In this document: piece by piece, positions 1 through 8,353 of the stretch
How positions within the stretch are numbered: the first letter of the stretch is position 1
Layout: each line of letters begins with the position of its first letter
NCBI RefSeq assembly: GCF_000798815.1
Contig: NZ_JTLD01000028.1
Coordinates: forward strand, 1 to 32,744
Direction of reading: 5' to 3'
DNA: 32,744 nucleotides
DNA from: Alistipes sp. ZOR0009
Lineage (GTDB): Bacteria > Bacteroidota > Bacteroidia > Bacteroidales > ZOR0009
Notes under the pieces: model-generated
The model's database searches: none
Told to the model about the DNA's origin: nothing
Seen by the model: the letters and a program-made list of their open reading frames with translations, nothing else
Position numbers and translations under genes: made by a program

Positions 1-84
1 GGCAAACGAGCTCGGTTGGAACACTTCGCAGCTGCGGAGAGCGGCAAACGATGTCGGTTGGGTAACTCCGCATATGCGGAGAGC
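1..84. repeat. 42-bp tandem repeat with internal palindromes (two copies, left edge)
   Basis: Two head-to-tail copies of a 42-bp unit are visible, 1-42 and 43-84. Both begin GGCAAACGA and end TGCGGAGAGC. Each copy contains a palindrome: CTCCGCATATGCGGAG (66-81) is perfect, and the matching stretch in copy 1 (24-39) has one mismatch. The array is probably longer, because copy 1 starts at the window edge. The palindromes lie just past the rmuC stop codon and could also act as a transcription end, but no T-run follows them. Confidence 0.7.
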
Positions 85-95
85 GGCTAGGGCGG

Positions 96-1295
96 CTACT
101 CGAGCAGCTGGTTGGCCTCGTCGTCGCCTATCTGCTCTATCCCCTTTAGCTTTTGCTGTATGACACGGGTGCGCACGCCCACCAGCGAGTCGAGGTCGTT
201 GGTGGCCTGGTTTAGGCGGTTCTTGGTCTTTTCGAGCACGTCGCCAAACTTGGTGAACTCGGTTTTTACCGCCGCCAGCAGCTTCCACACCTCGTTGGAG
301 CGGCGCTCGATGGCCAGCGTTTTAAAGCCGAGCTGGAAGCTGTTTAGCAGCGCCGATATGGTGGTGGGGCCGGTAACGATGATGCGGTGGTTGCGGTACA
401 CCTCCTCCACCAGGCTGCTGTTGCGCACCACCTCGGCAAAGAGCCCCTCTACGGGCAGGAACATGATGGCAAAGTCGGCCGTTTGGGGCGGGTAGATGTA
501 CTTCTCGGCGATGGTTTTGGCGTTTTGGCGGATGCTGGCGGCCAGCAGGCGGGTGGCCTCCTGGATGTCGGCGGCGCCGCCCGACTCGTAGGCGTCGAGC
601 AGGTGGTGGTACACGTCCATCGGGAACTTCGAGTCTACGGGTAGCCACAGCGTTTGGTCGTCGGCCTTGCCGGGGAGCTTAATGGCAAACTCCACCACCT
701 CGCGGCTGCCCTCCTTTACGGCCACGTTTTGGGCAAACTGGCTGGGGGTGAGGATCTGGTTCAGGATAACGCTGAGCTGGATCTCGCCGAATATGCCGCG
801 CGTTTTTACGTTGGTAAGCACCTTTTTGAGGTCGCCCACGCCGTTGGCCAGCTCGTGCATCTCGCCAAGGCCCTTGTGCACCATCTCCAGGCGCTCGCTT
901 ACGAGCTTAAACGACTGCCCCAGGCGCTCCTCGAGGGTGCGGTTCAGCTTCTCGTCTACGGTTTCGCGCATGCGCTCGAGCATGGCGTTGTTGTCCAGGC
1001 GCATCTTCTCCATGCGCTCCTCGTTATTTTTGCCGATGTACTGCAGCTGCTGGTTGATGGCCACCGTCAGGGCGCTAAACGACTGGGTTTGCTCCTGGCG
1101 CCCCTGGCTCGATAGGCGGTTCAGCTCCTCGCGGTTGCGGCGAAACTCCTCGCGCAGGGCCTCCTCCATTTGGCGCAGGTCGCTTTTGATGGCCGCCTCG
1201 AAGGGCTGGCGGTTTTTTAGGCGCAGGTAGATGGCCGCCGTAATGGCGATGGCAACGAGGTTGCCTACAATCGAAACGGTAAGTGCTGCTTCCAT
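96..1295 (-). CDS. rmuC: DNA recombination protein RmuC homologue
   Basis: Protein of 399 aa. The first 25 or so residues form an N-terminal membrane anchor (VSIVGNLVAIAITAAIYLRL). A long charged coiled coil follows to about residue 130. The RmuC domain covers roughly residues 130-370 and includes stretches typical of the family, such as the GIFGEIQL segment, the LWLPVDSKFP segment and the FLPVEGLFAEV segment. RmuC proteins limit certain DNA rearrangements and inversions in E. coli and resemble restriction-type nucleases in their core; the precise reaction is not settled. The ATG at 1293-1295 directly precedes the membrane segment and is the natural start. The length is normal for Bacteroidota members. 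The gene ends next to the 42-bp palindromic repeats and is divergent from the small lipoprotein gene at 1488. Confidence 0.93.
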   Translation of the reverse strand: MEAALTVSIVGNLVAIAITAAIYLRLKNRQPFEAAIKSDLRQMEEALREEFRRNREELNRLSSQGRQEQTQSFSALTVAINQQLQYIGKNNEERMEKMRLDNNAMLERMRETVDEKLNRTLEERLGQSFKLVSERLEMVHKGLGEMHELANGVGDLKKVLTNVKTRGIFGEIQLSVILNQILTPSQFAQNVAVKEGSREVVEFAIKLPGKADDQTLWLPVDSKFPMDVYHHLLDAYESGGAADIQEATRLLAASIRQNAKTIAEKYIYPPQTADFAIMFLPVEGLFAEVVRNSSLVEEVYRNHRIIVTGPTTISALLNSFQLGFKTLAIERRSNEVWKLLAAVKTEFTKFGDVLEKTKNRLNQATNDLDSLVGVRTRVIQQKLKGIEQIGDDEANQLLE

Positions 1296-1415
1296 GTTTT
1301 GGTGGCTTGTTGGTAGCGGGTTGCTGGTTTTACTTGCGATGTTGTAGCAAGATTAGTGAAAAAATGGCGAATTCGTGCAGCGTTTCGTCCTATTTGATCG
1401 TATGGATAGCCGAAC

Positions 1416-1468
1416 GGGTAGCCATACGGTTTGGGGAGCGGCGCTGCTGCTCCCCGCACGGGCTACCC
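1416..1468. repeat. Composite inverted repeat between divergent genes
   Basis: Outer arms GGGTAGCC (1416-1423) and GGCTACCC (1461-1468) enclose inner arms GGGGAGC (1433-1439) and GCTCCCC (1449-1455). As RNA or single-stranded DNA this could fold into a two-level stem. It ends 19 bases before the start codon of the 1488 gene, in its probable leader. A role in regulation is inference only. Confidence 0.5.
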
Positions 1469-1487
1469 TTCCGTAATAAGAAGTACT

Positions 1488-1994
1488 ATGCAGCAGATGC
1501 TAAGGTTGATTTTAGGGATGGCCTGCGCGGCGACGCTGGCCTGCGCATGCGCCAAGGAGCGGCCTAGGCCTCCAAAGCCCCATGGCGATACCCTACTTGA
1601 GGTGTCTCGGGTAGACGACTGCCTGGCCTGCACCGACGAGCCCAGCGGGGCGTTCATCATCACCAAGGCGGTGGTGCGCAGCGGCCAGCTGAAGCTTCGG
1701 CTACGCTACCTGCCCTACGATGGGCCCGAGGCCTTCCACCTTTACTGTAATAAAGGGTATGGGCATCGCGGCGATACCATCTTTGCCAACGTGGCCCTAT
1801 ACCGCCACCAGCAGGGTGGCTACTCCACCACCTGCGTTGCCGACTCGGTGGCGGTGCCGCTTTCCGAGGTGGTGGTGCCTGCTGACGAGCCTGCCGCATC
1901 GGTGGTGGTGCTGTCGGTGGCCAACCGCAGCAACCCCGGGCAACGGGTGCGGCTGGTAGTAAAAGGGGGGGAGGCAACATGGCGTGGCCGCTAG
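1488..1994 (+). CDS. Small secreted or lipoprotein of unknown function
   Basis: The reading frame is open from 1431, but the ATG at 1488 is chosen because it gives a signal sequence (MQQMLRLILGMACAATLACA) followed by a cysteine and a charged, proline-rich segment. This makes 168 aa. C19 or C21 could be the lipidated cysteine, but neither fits the lipobox perfectly. The mature part contains a DDCLAC motif and a few further cysteines, and it is rich in predicted beta strands. I do not recognise the family. The leader contains a composite inverted repeat. The gene stands alone, divergent from rmuC and upstream of the ECF sigma gene. Codon use is GC-rich like that of rmuC. Confidence 0.7.
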   Translation: MQQMLRLILGMACAATLACACAKERPRPPKPHGDTLLEVSRVDDCLACTDEPSGAFIITKAVVRSGQLKLRLRYLPYDGPEAFHLYCNKGYGHRGDTIFANVALYRHQQGGYSTTCVADSVAVPLSEVVVPADEPAASVVVLSVANRSNPGQRVRLVVKGGEATWRGR

Positions 1995-2045
1995 CTGCAT
2001 CGGCATACAGGATTTACCCCCACTCACGCTTCTGGCATACGGCAG

Positions 2046-2077
2046 CTTGGTGCTCCGTAGGCCAGAAGCTATATTTG
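2046..2077 (+). promoter_or_regulatory. Bacteroidota-type promoter for the ECF sigma gene
   Basis: TATATTTG at 2070-2077 matches the Bacteroidota -7 box TAnnTTTG exactly. CTTG at 2046-2049 lies 20 bases upstream of it, matching the usual -33 TTTG spacing of 19-21. The sigma gene start at 2138 is about 60 bases downstream. Confidence 0.6.
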
Positions 2078-2137
2078 CATCCGTTTTTAAAGTATATAGT
2101 AATAGGTATTATTTACCAAATAGCGAAAAATTAGGGG

Positions 2138-2686
2138 GTGGACGAGGCTACTGAACGTATTATAATGGGATGCCAAAAGGGGGATGCCAAAAGTCAGGAA
2201 CGGCTTTACATGGCGTACTATAGGTACGCTATGTCTATTGCGCTGCGGTTCTCGGCAAGTATGGAGGATGCGCGCGAAATTGTAAACGATTCTTTTGTAA
2301 AGGTTTTTAAAAAGATTCAGCTGTTTGATAAAGGGAAGGAGTTTAGGCCCTGGCTGCGCCGGATAGTGGTCAACTCCTCCATAGATAGGTATCGCGCCGA
2401 CTTAAAGGAGTGCGGCGATGCGTGCAGCCTCGATCTGGCCGCCAGCTATACCGACAACCTCAGCTGTCTCGACGATTTGAATGCTCAGGATATTATATCG
2501 CTCATAAATAGGCTTCCGGAGAACTACCGCATACCGTTTGTGCTGTACGAGCTCGAGGGCTACTCGCACGCCGAGATTGCGGTATCGCTAAATATAAAGG
2601 AGTCTACCTCCCGGTCTAACCTAACACGTGCCAAGCAGCAGCTGCAGCAGCTGCTCCAAAACCAGTATTCCTATGAAAGACATTAA
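2138..2686 (+). CDS. ECF-type RNA polymerase sigma factor (sigma-70 family)
   Basis: Protein of 182 aa with the two-domain layout of extracytoplasmic-function sigma factors. Region 2 spans about residues 20-90 (ARLFSASMEDAREIVNDSF-like helix, then FRPWLRRIVVNSSIDRYR). Region 4 spans about residues 120-175 (INRLPENYRIPFVLYELEGY, then the helix-turn-helix HAEIAVSLNIKESTSRSNLTRAK). The start is a GTG at 2138, preceded by a purine-rich stretch; the next in-frame ATG (2165) would trim the first helix. The 3' end overlaps the next gene by 14 bases, so the two are probably translationally coupled. That gene encodes a membrane-anchored protein in the usual anti-sigma position. The regulon and inducing signal cannot be read from the sequence. 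Confidence 0.93.
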   Translation: MDEATERIIMGCQKGDAKSQERLYMAYYRYAMSIALRFSASMEDAREIVNDSFVKVFKKIQLFDKGKEFRPWLRRIVVNSSIDRYRADLKECGDACSLDLAASYTDNLSCLDDLNAQDIISLINRLPENYRIPFVLYELEGYSHAEIAVSLNIKESTSRSNLTRAKQQLQQLLQNQYSYERH

Positions 2687-3989
2687 TCCGATGAACCAAA
2701 AGTGGAAGGAGACGCTTGAGGAGTGGACTCCCGACGTGGAGATTGAGGGGTGGGACGATGTGTCGGCTCAAATTCCCCGCGGGCGGATGGTGGCTCTTAA
2801 GGGAGTGGTGCAGCGGGCTGCGGTAAGGGTTTGTCAAAGTCTCCAGCGGTTTTGGCTGCTGGGCTTGGGCGGGCTGGTAGCTGTTGGCGTGCTGGTATAT
2901 GTTGGCCACAACGATTCGCCAGCCAGCATTTCGAAGTCGGGTGTTTCGGGCTGCCATAGCGCTGCCGCTTTGCCTGCGGATTCGGCTTTGGCACAGTCAA
3001 CCTTAGAGGATGGTGCTGCCACTAAGGCTGCATTGGCTACGGGCAATCCTGCCGCAACAAAGGTTGAGGATTCCGAGCATCATATAGCCGTTAACACGGC
3101 ACCACATCATAAAGCACAGGGAATGGCTGATACCTCTACCAACCGAGCCGTTGCTGCGGTAGAGGCGGGTAGGCCAGCTGTTGCTAGCCGCTACGTAGCG
3201 CCGCGTGGAGCAAAAGCACGCGTTGCGGGCAAGCGCTCTGCCTTAGCCGACGGTAGCGCCTCGCAAGAGCAGGAGCAGGGGATAGGCCGTAGCGCTGCTG
3301 GCACGGCAGTGGGCGTTACTCAAGCCGCATCAACCCTAACTTCGGATACGAAGGATAGCGTTGCCCTTTTTCCTATAGCTTATCCTAGCGCGGTTAGGCT
3401 ATACGTTGCCAACCCTTTTACCACCAATACGCTGCTACCAGCCTACGCCAAGGGCTTTCTGTTTTGGTGGAAGGTGTCCCGAATGTGGGGCGCCAACCTA
3501 AGCCTTCAGCGGTCGGTTGCGGGCAGCGGTGGCTTTACCATCCTATCCGCCGACGTGTTTAAGGAGTATCGGTACATGAACCGCATCGGGCTGCGCTTTG
3601 ATGCGGGCTTAAGCTTGGCCCATAAGTCGGAGCAGTTTCTCGATACGGTTGGTAGGCCAGATACCTTGGTGTACAATAGAACGGTTGATATCGGCTATAT
3701 CTTCGCTGGCTTTGATGCCACCACACGCCTATTCGAAAGCTACAAGGGGCGCTTGGATGCCTCGTTGGGTGCGCGAATGCTCTTTTTTGGAAGTGGCAGC
3801 GGGAGGAGCCCTCTTTCTGGGTTTGGGGTTAATCCGGTAGGTGCCATTTGCGTTGGCAGCAGGTATAAGTTTAAGCGATTACGCTACTCGCCAACGGTGG
3901 GTGTAAAGGCGGAGTACCTGCTAAGGGATGTGTCAGAAATTCGAGGAGGAAGCCTCCTGTTTGGGGCTTCTATAGGGATAGAACTTTAA
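2673..3989 (+). CDS. Putative anti-sigma / outer-membrane beta-barrel-like fusion protein
   Basis: The ATG at 2673, overlapping the sigma gene by 14 bases, gives 438 aa; an ATG six codons later (2691) is equally possible. The N-terminal 60 residues are acidic and rich in tryptophan (WKETLEEW...GWDDV). This is a pattern I know from Bacteroidota proteins encoded next to ECF sigma factors. One transmembrane helix follows at about residues 60-78. Next comes a low-complexity Ala/Ser/Thr-rich linker to about residue 240. The C-terminal 190 residues show alternating aromatic/glycine strands ending in ...LFGASIGIEL, as in PorT/OmpA-like barrels. The likely role is to hold the sigma factor at the inner membrane, but this is inferred from position and layout. 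How a barrel-like domain combines with an inner-membrane anchor is unclear. Confidence 0.75.
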   Translation: MKDINPMNQKWKETLEEWTPDVEIEGWDDVSAQIPRGRMVALKGVVQRAAVRVCQSLQRFWLLGLGGLVAVGVLVYVGHNDSPASISKSGVSGCHSAAALPADSALAQSTLEDGAATKAALATGNPAATKVEDSEHHIAVNTAPHHKAQGMADTSTNRAVAAVEAGRPAVASRYVAPRGAKARVAGKRSALADGSASQEQEQGIGRSAAGTAVGVTQAASTLTSDTKDSVALFPIAYPSAVRLYVANPFTTNTLLPAYAKGFLFWWKVSRMWGANLSLQRSVAGSGGFTILSADVFKEYRYMNRIGLRFDAGLSLAHKSEQFLDTVGRPDTLVYNRTVDIGYIFAGFDATTRLFESYKGRLDASLGARMLFFGSGSGRSPLSGFGVNPVGAICVGSRYKFKRLRYSPTVGVKAEYLLRDVSEIRGGSLLFGASIGIEL

Positions 3990-4021
3990 AAAAAAGGATG
4001 CTCAATTGAGCATCCTTTTTT
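3990..4021. terminator. Bidirectional rho-independent terminator
   Basis: Perfect palindrome centred between 4005 and 4006, with GGATGCTC arms and flanking A and T runs, so it can work on both strands. It lies between the convergent genes ending at 3989 and 4020 and overlaps the stop codon of the latter. Confidence 0.9.
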
Positions 4022-4709
4022 AGTATCTGTAGGCATTTCGAACAATGTCGTCGAGCTTTAAGGTTTTGCGAGAGAAAACGAATTGGCACTTCTGGAAACC
4101 GCTGGTTGGCCATCCACCCCACGAAACAAAGTCTCCAGTCGAGTTCTTGTAGTTGTATCGAGCTTGTGTATCGTTATCAAAAGTCCAAATCATGGTGTCC
4201 TTTCCGCTAAACTCTACAGCAACATTAACAAACTTGTGATATACGGTTTGCTGCAGAAAGCTTGTGTTTACCCCGAAAATCTTTAGAACATCGATAAGAG
4301 ATCCGCCACCAGCAATAGCAGTTGCCTGAAGCTTGGCCTCAACGGTAAAGTTGTTTACATTGCCTTCTCCAACAAAAAACTCTGCGGTATTAAACCTTAA
4401 GTTGGCATAGTCAAAAAGCTGATCCATCTTAGCCGATGCCTCAACCCATTTCGATCCGCCATACACGATGTAGGTAAACATAGGAGCCATTGTTCCTAGC
4501 ATTCCGTTATCGTCGGTTAGCTGTATGGCCGTAACAGGGAAGCTGACTTTTTTAGTAATATCTACCCCTTGGGCATCTGTAGCTTGGGTTAGCACCCAAG
4601 TCCCTTGCATTTGCTGCTTTGTTGAAGTCTTAAGTAGGTTGTCGAGTTCACAGCTCGAAAAGGTAATTGCAACTACAGCGAGCAGCAATACTCGTTTTAA
4701 AATGCTCAT
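4020..4709 (-). CDS. Lipoprotein, possibly lipocalin-like fold
   Basis: Protein of 229 aa. The signal peptide ends in a good lipobox with the lipidated cysteine at residue 20 (VAITFSSC). The mature protein starts with a polar linker, then QMQGTWVLTQATDAQGVDI. That opening resembles Bacteroidota lipocalin-like lipoproteins, in which a GTW motif begins the first strand. The rest looks like beta strands with a TMIWTFDNDTQARYNY segment near residue 175. No catalytic motif is seen. A well-matched promoter lies just upstream at 4767-4799. The gene is convergent with the anti-sigma/beta-barrel gene and shares its terminator. Function is unknown; a ligand-binding role is a guess from the fold impression. 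Confidence 0.8.
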   Translation of the reverse strand: MSILKRVLLLAVVAITFSSCELDNLLKTSTKQQMQGTWVLTQATDAQGVDITKKVSFPVTAIQLTDDNGMLGTMAPMFTYIVYGGSKWVEASAKMDQLFDYANLRFNTAEFFVGEGNVNNFTVEAKLQATAIAGGGSLIDVLKIFGVNTSFLQQTVYHKFVNVAVEFSGKDTMIWTFDNDTQARYNYKNSTGDFVSWGGWPTSGFQKCQFVFSRKTLKLDDIVRNAYRY

Positions 4710-4766
4710 CGTTTATTAAAAAATTAATTTGTTGTTTGAGTGGACCGGTTCTTTATTTAAAGGTTG

Positions 4767-4799
4767 CAAAGATATAATTTTAGCATTAATCTTTTCAAT
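4767..4799 (-). promoter_or_regulatory. Bacteroidota-type promoter for the 4709 lipoprotein gene
   Basis: On the minus strand, TATCTTTG (4774 down to 4767) matches TAnnTTTG exactly. ATTG (4799 down to 4796) lies 21 bases upstream in the -33 position. The leader to the ATG at 4709 would be about 50 bases. Confidence 0.65.
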
Positions 4800-4928
4800 C
4801 TGTTAAAAAGAAGAGCCGTTAAGTTCTATTTTGTACTTGATGAGTGCAGTTTTTTTAACCGTGATTAATAGGCTGTGGCCACAGCGTTTGCGGTATACGC
4901 TTCGTATGGGGTGGTAAAACATCATTGA

Positions 4929-6104
4929 ATGAAGCGAACAAAAGGATTTGACGGGCTCCGATGCTTGTCTATTATGCTTGTTATTTTGGGGCATGCTCAA
5001 ATAATCCAGCCGGGCGAAAGCGGATCGTTGCGAGATAACATCTCGTACTACTACTCGGGCGGAGCGGGGGTAACCATTTTTTTTGCGTTAAGCGGTTTCT
5101 TAATCACCTCGTTGCTGCTCAGGGAGCGCTCTACCACTGGGAGCATCAACCTAAAGTACTTTTTTATTCGCCGTTTCTTGCGCTTGCTTCCTCCATTAAT
5201 TCCCTTTTACATCGGGATCGTCGTTTTCATGTCGCTTGGATATATTAGGGAGAGCTACTTAGGCTTGGCTGCTTCCGTTTTTTATGTATATAACTTTATT
5301 CCCAAAGCGAAGCTGTTTTACTCGGCCGAGTTGGCACACACCTGGTCGCTTGCCGTAGAGGAGCAGTTCTACTTAACGTGGCCAATTCTACTTCGCTTTT
5401 TTAGCAATGCGAAGGTTTACCTTTTTGCGGGTGTGGTGATGCTGCTCTCCATGCTGTCTTTCTTCTTCCTGAAGCTTATTCCGATATCTGCTGGCGGTAC
5501 TAGCTACCTGCTCGGTGAGGTGTTCTTTACCAGTAGGTGGATTATCCCTGCCATTTCTCCGATTCTACTAGGATGCTTGGCGGCATTTGTATTGCACTAC
5601 CAATCGGCTTCGGTGTCGGCTTTTTTTACCGCTTCGAGGTCGGCACTTTTGGTTGTCGGATTGCTACTTCTTCCGCTTCTATTTTTAGGAGAGGCTTCCG
5701 TTTTGCTTCCGTTGGTATTTTCTATTGGCGTGTGCGCAGCCATTCTTTGGATATCGGTTAACCAGCGTAGTATTTTGGTGCGCTTGCTCGAGTGGGGACC
5801 TATTCGGTATGTTGGTTTAATATCGTACGGATTGTATGTGTGGCAGGGCTTCTTCGTTCGCAGCGGACAAGGATTCCTACCCAAAATTTGGCTGCACGAT
5901 ATGCCTTTTAATATTCCTCTTGCGTTTCTTGCCGCTATAGTGTCGTACGAACTGCTGGAGAAACGGGTGATGGCCTATAAGGAAAAGTTCCGGGTTAGTG
6001 AGGTTGTTGAGAATGCTGCTGTATGTTTACAAAAGGATGGTGGATTATCCGAAGGTATGCTCCCCGAAGTTCCAAAATCGGCCTCTGTATTAGAAAAGGT
6101 GTAG
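4929..6104 (+). CDS. Acyltransferase family 3 (OafA/YrhL-like) membrane protein
   Basis: Protein of 391 aa with about ten hydrophobic segments. The first residues, FDGLRCLSIMLVILGHA, carry the conserved Arg (R11) and the His of helix 1 (H22) that the family uses for acyl transfer. RRFLRLLP (81-88) and LAHTWSLAVEEQFYLTWP (135-152) are two more hallmark blocks. Family members move acetyl or other acyl groups from a cytoplasmic donor to sugars, cell-wall or antibiotic-like acceptors across the inner membrane. The acceptor here cannot be told, since no glycosyltransferase or polysaccharide genes lie nearby. The C-terminal 50 residues form a hydrophilic tail. The ATG at 4929 begins directly at the first conserved block. 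The next gene starts 82 bases downstream on the same strand, so a shared transcript is possible. Confidence 0.92.
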   Translation: MKRTKGFDGLRCLSIMLVILGHAQIIQPGESGSLRDNISYYYSGGAGVTIFFALSGFLITSLLLRERSTTGSINLKYFFIRRFLRLLPPLIPFYIGIVVFMSLGYIRESYLGLAASVFYVYNFIPKAKLFYSAELAHTWSLAVEEQFYLTWPILLRFFSNAKVYLFAGVVMLLSMLSFFFLKLIPISAGGTSYLLGEVFFTSRWIIPAISPILLGCLAAFVLHYQSASVSAFFTASRSALLVVGLLLLPLLFLGEASVLLPLVFSIGVCAAILWISVNQRSILVRLLEWGPIRYVGLISYGLYVWQGFFVRSGQGFLPKIWLHDMPFNIPLAFLAAIVSYELLEKRVMAYKEKFRVSEVVENAAVCLQKDGGLSEGMLPEVPKSASVLEKV

Positions 6105-6186
6105 GGACGTTGTTTTTTCATTTTGAGGGGGAATGACGTTATGCTTTTTTCTCTACATTTACACCATCTTGAAAAACTTTTAACCT

Positions 6187-8235
6187 ATGAGGCTTTTGAT
6201 TTCAACCGTTCTTTCGCTGCTTATAGTTGCAGGATTGAGCACTAAAACTAATGCACAGGAGATGAGTCCAATTCCCTTATCATCAATTCAAAAATTGACT
6301 TCGACTCTTGAAGGTAAGTATGGAGATAAGGAGTCGTTTCGTGTTAAGCGCGGGGTAGAGCAGGCGGCAACGCTATGGCGTAGCACCGATGGCTCTGTTG
6401 CCGATTTTGAAGAGTTTGTAACTTCGAACTTTATAGCCGATCCTACTAAGCTGGATGAGCTTTTTACCAAGCTTTCTCGTGGCTTTGAGATAATGGGTGG
6501 CTACAACCTTCGAATGGCTATGGAGCTAAAGAAACCGTTGGACTTAGATTGGGGACCAATATCTCCTGTCGATGAAATTCTGGGTTCCTTTAATCCAAGC
6601 GCGCACATGGCCGACGATTTGTACGCCAATAAGCTGGCATTCCTAGTTGCGCTAAACTTTCCGACCTACTCTCTTGCCGAAAAAACGGCGCTAGGTCCAA
6701 AGTGGAATCGTAAGGAGTGGGCTTACGCTCGTATGGGCGATATGTTTACCTCTCGTGTTCCTGCAGAGCTAAAGCAGCGGGCAACCAAGGTGTCGGTAGA
6801 TGCAGAAAAGTATATCTCGGACTACAACATCTTTATGGGTAACCTTGTAAACGATAAGGGGCAAACTATTTTCCCTGCCGATATGAAGCTTATTACCCAC
6901 TGGGGGCTGCGCGATGAGCTGAAATCGAACTACTCGGATAAGAAAACGGGGCTAGAGAAGCAGCAGATGGTTTATGCCGTAATGAAGCGCATTATCGACC
7001 AGTCGATACCCAACGATGTGGTTAACTCTGGCAAGTATAAGTGGAATCCTAAAACAAACGTTGTTACCGAAAATGGGAAGCCTGTAAATGCGGCGTCGGA
7101 GCCAGATAAGCGTTACCAAGTTTTACTCGACAACTTTAAGGTGACTAAGGAGTTTGACCAGTACTACCCTGGAAAGCCAACCTTCCTTCAAAGCAACTTT
7201 GAGTACAGCATGGAAATTCCTCAAGCCGATGTAGAGCGTCTTTTCCGTCAGTACGTATCCTCTCCCGAAATTCGTAAGGTTGGTAAGCTTATAGCCCAAC
7301 GTCTTGGTCGTAAGCTACAGCCTTTTGATATTTGGTACGATGGCTTCAAATCGCGTAGCAGCATCAATCAGGACGAGCTGTCGGCTAAAACAAAGGCAAA
7401 GTATCCTACTGCCGATGCGTTTGCGCAGGATATGCCTCGTATTCTAGCCGATCTAGGCTTCTCTGCAGAGCAGCAAAAATTTATCCCTGCCCATATTAAG
7501 GTAGAGGCATCTCGTGGTGCTGGACATGCGGCTGGTACTGGTATGAAGGGCGACTTTAGCTTGCTTCGTACCCGTGTTGGAAAGGATGGTATGGATTACA
7601 AAGGATACAATATCGCTACCCATGAGTTTGGCCACAACGTAGAGCAAACCATTACTATGGAGCTGGTTGACTACTATATGCTAAATGGAGTTCCTAATAC
7701 CTCCTTCACAGAGGCGTTGGCGTTCCTTTTCCAAAAGCGCGACTTGGAGCTGCTAGGTATTCAGGAAAACAATCCGCTTAAGCGCGACCTAAACGTGCTG
7801 GATAACGCCTGGTCGGCTTACGAAATTATGGGCGTTTCGCTGGTAGATATGGAGGTTTGGAAGTGGATGTACGCGCATCCAGAGGCTACCGCTGCAGAGC
7901 TGAAGAATGCGGTGATTACCATCTCTAAGGATATCTGGAATCAGTATTACGCCGATGTATTTGGCAGCAAGGACGAGCCAATACTTGCCATCTATAGCCA
8001 TATGATCGAGATTCCCCTTTACCTAAGCGCTTACCCTATCGGGCAGCTTATCCAATTTCAGGTAGAGGAACAGGTAGAAGGCAAGAACTTTGCTACAGAG
8101 GTTAATAGAATGTTTACCCAAGGTCGCATTATTCCTCAGCTGTGGATGAAGGGCGCCGTTGGTAACGAAATCTCTACTCAGGCGCTGCTAACAGCCGCAA
8201 GTAAGGCTGTTGACGAGGTTGCCAAAAAGAAGTAG
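6187..8235 (+). CDS. Secreted zinc metallopeptidase, M3-like (HEFGH motif)
   Basis: Protein of 682 aa with a Sec signal peptide of about 24 residues (ending KTNAQ), so it probably acts in the periplasm or outside the cell. The zinc motif HEFGH is at residues 479-483. A glutamate at E509 (SFTEALAF), 26 residues after the second His, is a good candidate third ligand. HEFGH with a downstream Glu at this distance is the pattern of peptidase family M3 (thimet oligopeptidase / oligoendopeptidase F). The surrounding helical, charged sequence agrees, but the remainder is divergent and I cannot assign a subfamily. The N-terminal half would form the substrate channel. It is followed by a strong terminator at 8311-8342. 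The substrate is unknown; peptide degradation is inferred from the motif alone. Confidence 0.85.
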   Translation: MRLLISTVLSLLIVAGLSTKTNAQEMSPIPLSSIQKLTSTLEGKYGDKESFRVKRGVEQAATLWRSTDGSVADFEEFVTSNFIADPTKLDELFTKLSRGFEIMGGYNLRMAMELKKPLDLDWGPISPVDEILGSFNPSAHMADDLYANKLAFLVALNFPTYSLAEKTALGPKWNRKEWAYARMGDMFTSRVPAELKQRATKVSVDAEKYISDYNIFMGNLVNDKGQTIFPADMKLITHWGLRDELKSNYSDKKTGLEKQQMVYAVMKRIIDQSIPNDVVNSGKYKWNPKTNVVTENGKPVNAASEPDKRYQVLLDNFKVTKEFDQYYPGKPTFLQSNFEYSMEIPQADVERLFRQYVSSPEIRKVGKLIAQRLGRKLQPFDIWYDGFKSRSSINQDELSAKTKAKYPTADAFAQDMPRILADLGFSAEQQKFIPAHIKVEASRGAGHAAGTGMKGDFSLLRTRVGKDGMDYKGYNIATHEFGHNVEQTITMELVDYYMLNGVPNTSFTEALAFLFQKRDLELLGIQENNPLKRDLNVLDNAWSAYEIMGVSLVDMEVWKWMYAHPEATAAELKNAVITISKDIWNQYYADVFGSKDEPILAIYSHMIEIPLYLSAYPIGQLIQFQVEEQVEGKNFATEVNRMFTQGRIIPQLWMKGAVGNEISTQALLTAASKAVDEVAKKK

Positions 8236-8310
8236 CATTCCCATTTGCTTACAACCCGCCTAGTTGGCTTCCAACGCTTGGCTTTACGGGTTGCCTTAAG
8301 CCCAAAAGAT

Positions 8311-8342
8311 AAAAAAGCCCGAAGCAACGCTTCGGGCTTTTT
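8311..8342. terminator. Rho-independent terminator (bidirectional)
   Basis: Arms AGCCCGAAGC and GCTTCGGGCT with a 3-base loop AAC, an A run before and a T run after. It lies between the convergent peptidase (ends 8235) and thioesterase (ends 8354) genes and can serve both. Confidence 0.9.
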
Positions 8343-8353
8343 GTTGGATATTG

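Noticed and set aside
654-1230. Long plus-strand frames opposite rmuC
   Set aside because: Antisense shadows of a GC-rich gene; the minus-strand product is a clear RmuC.
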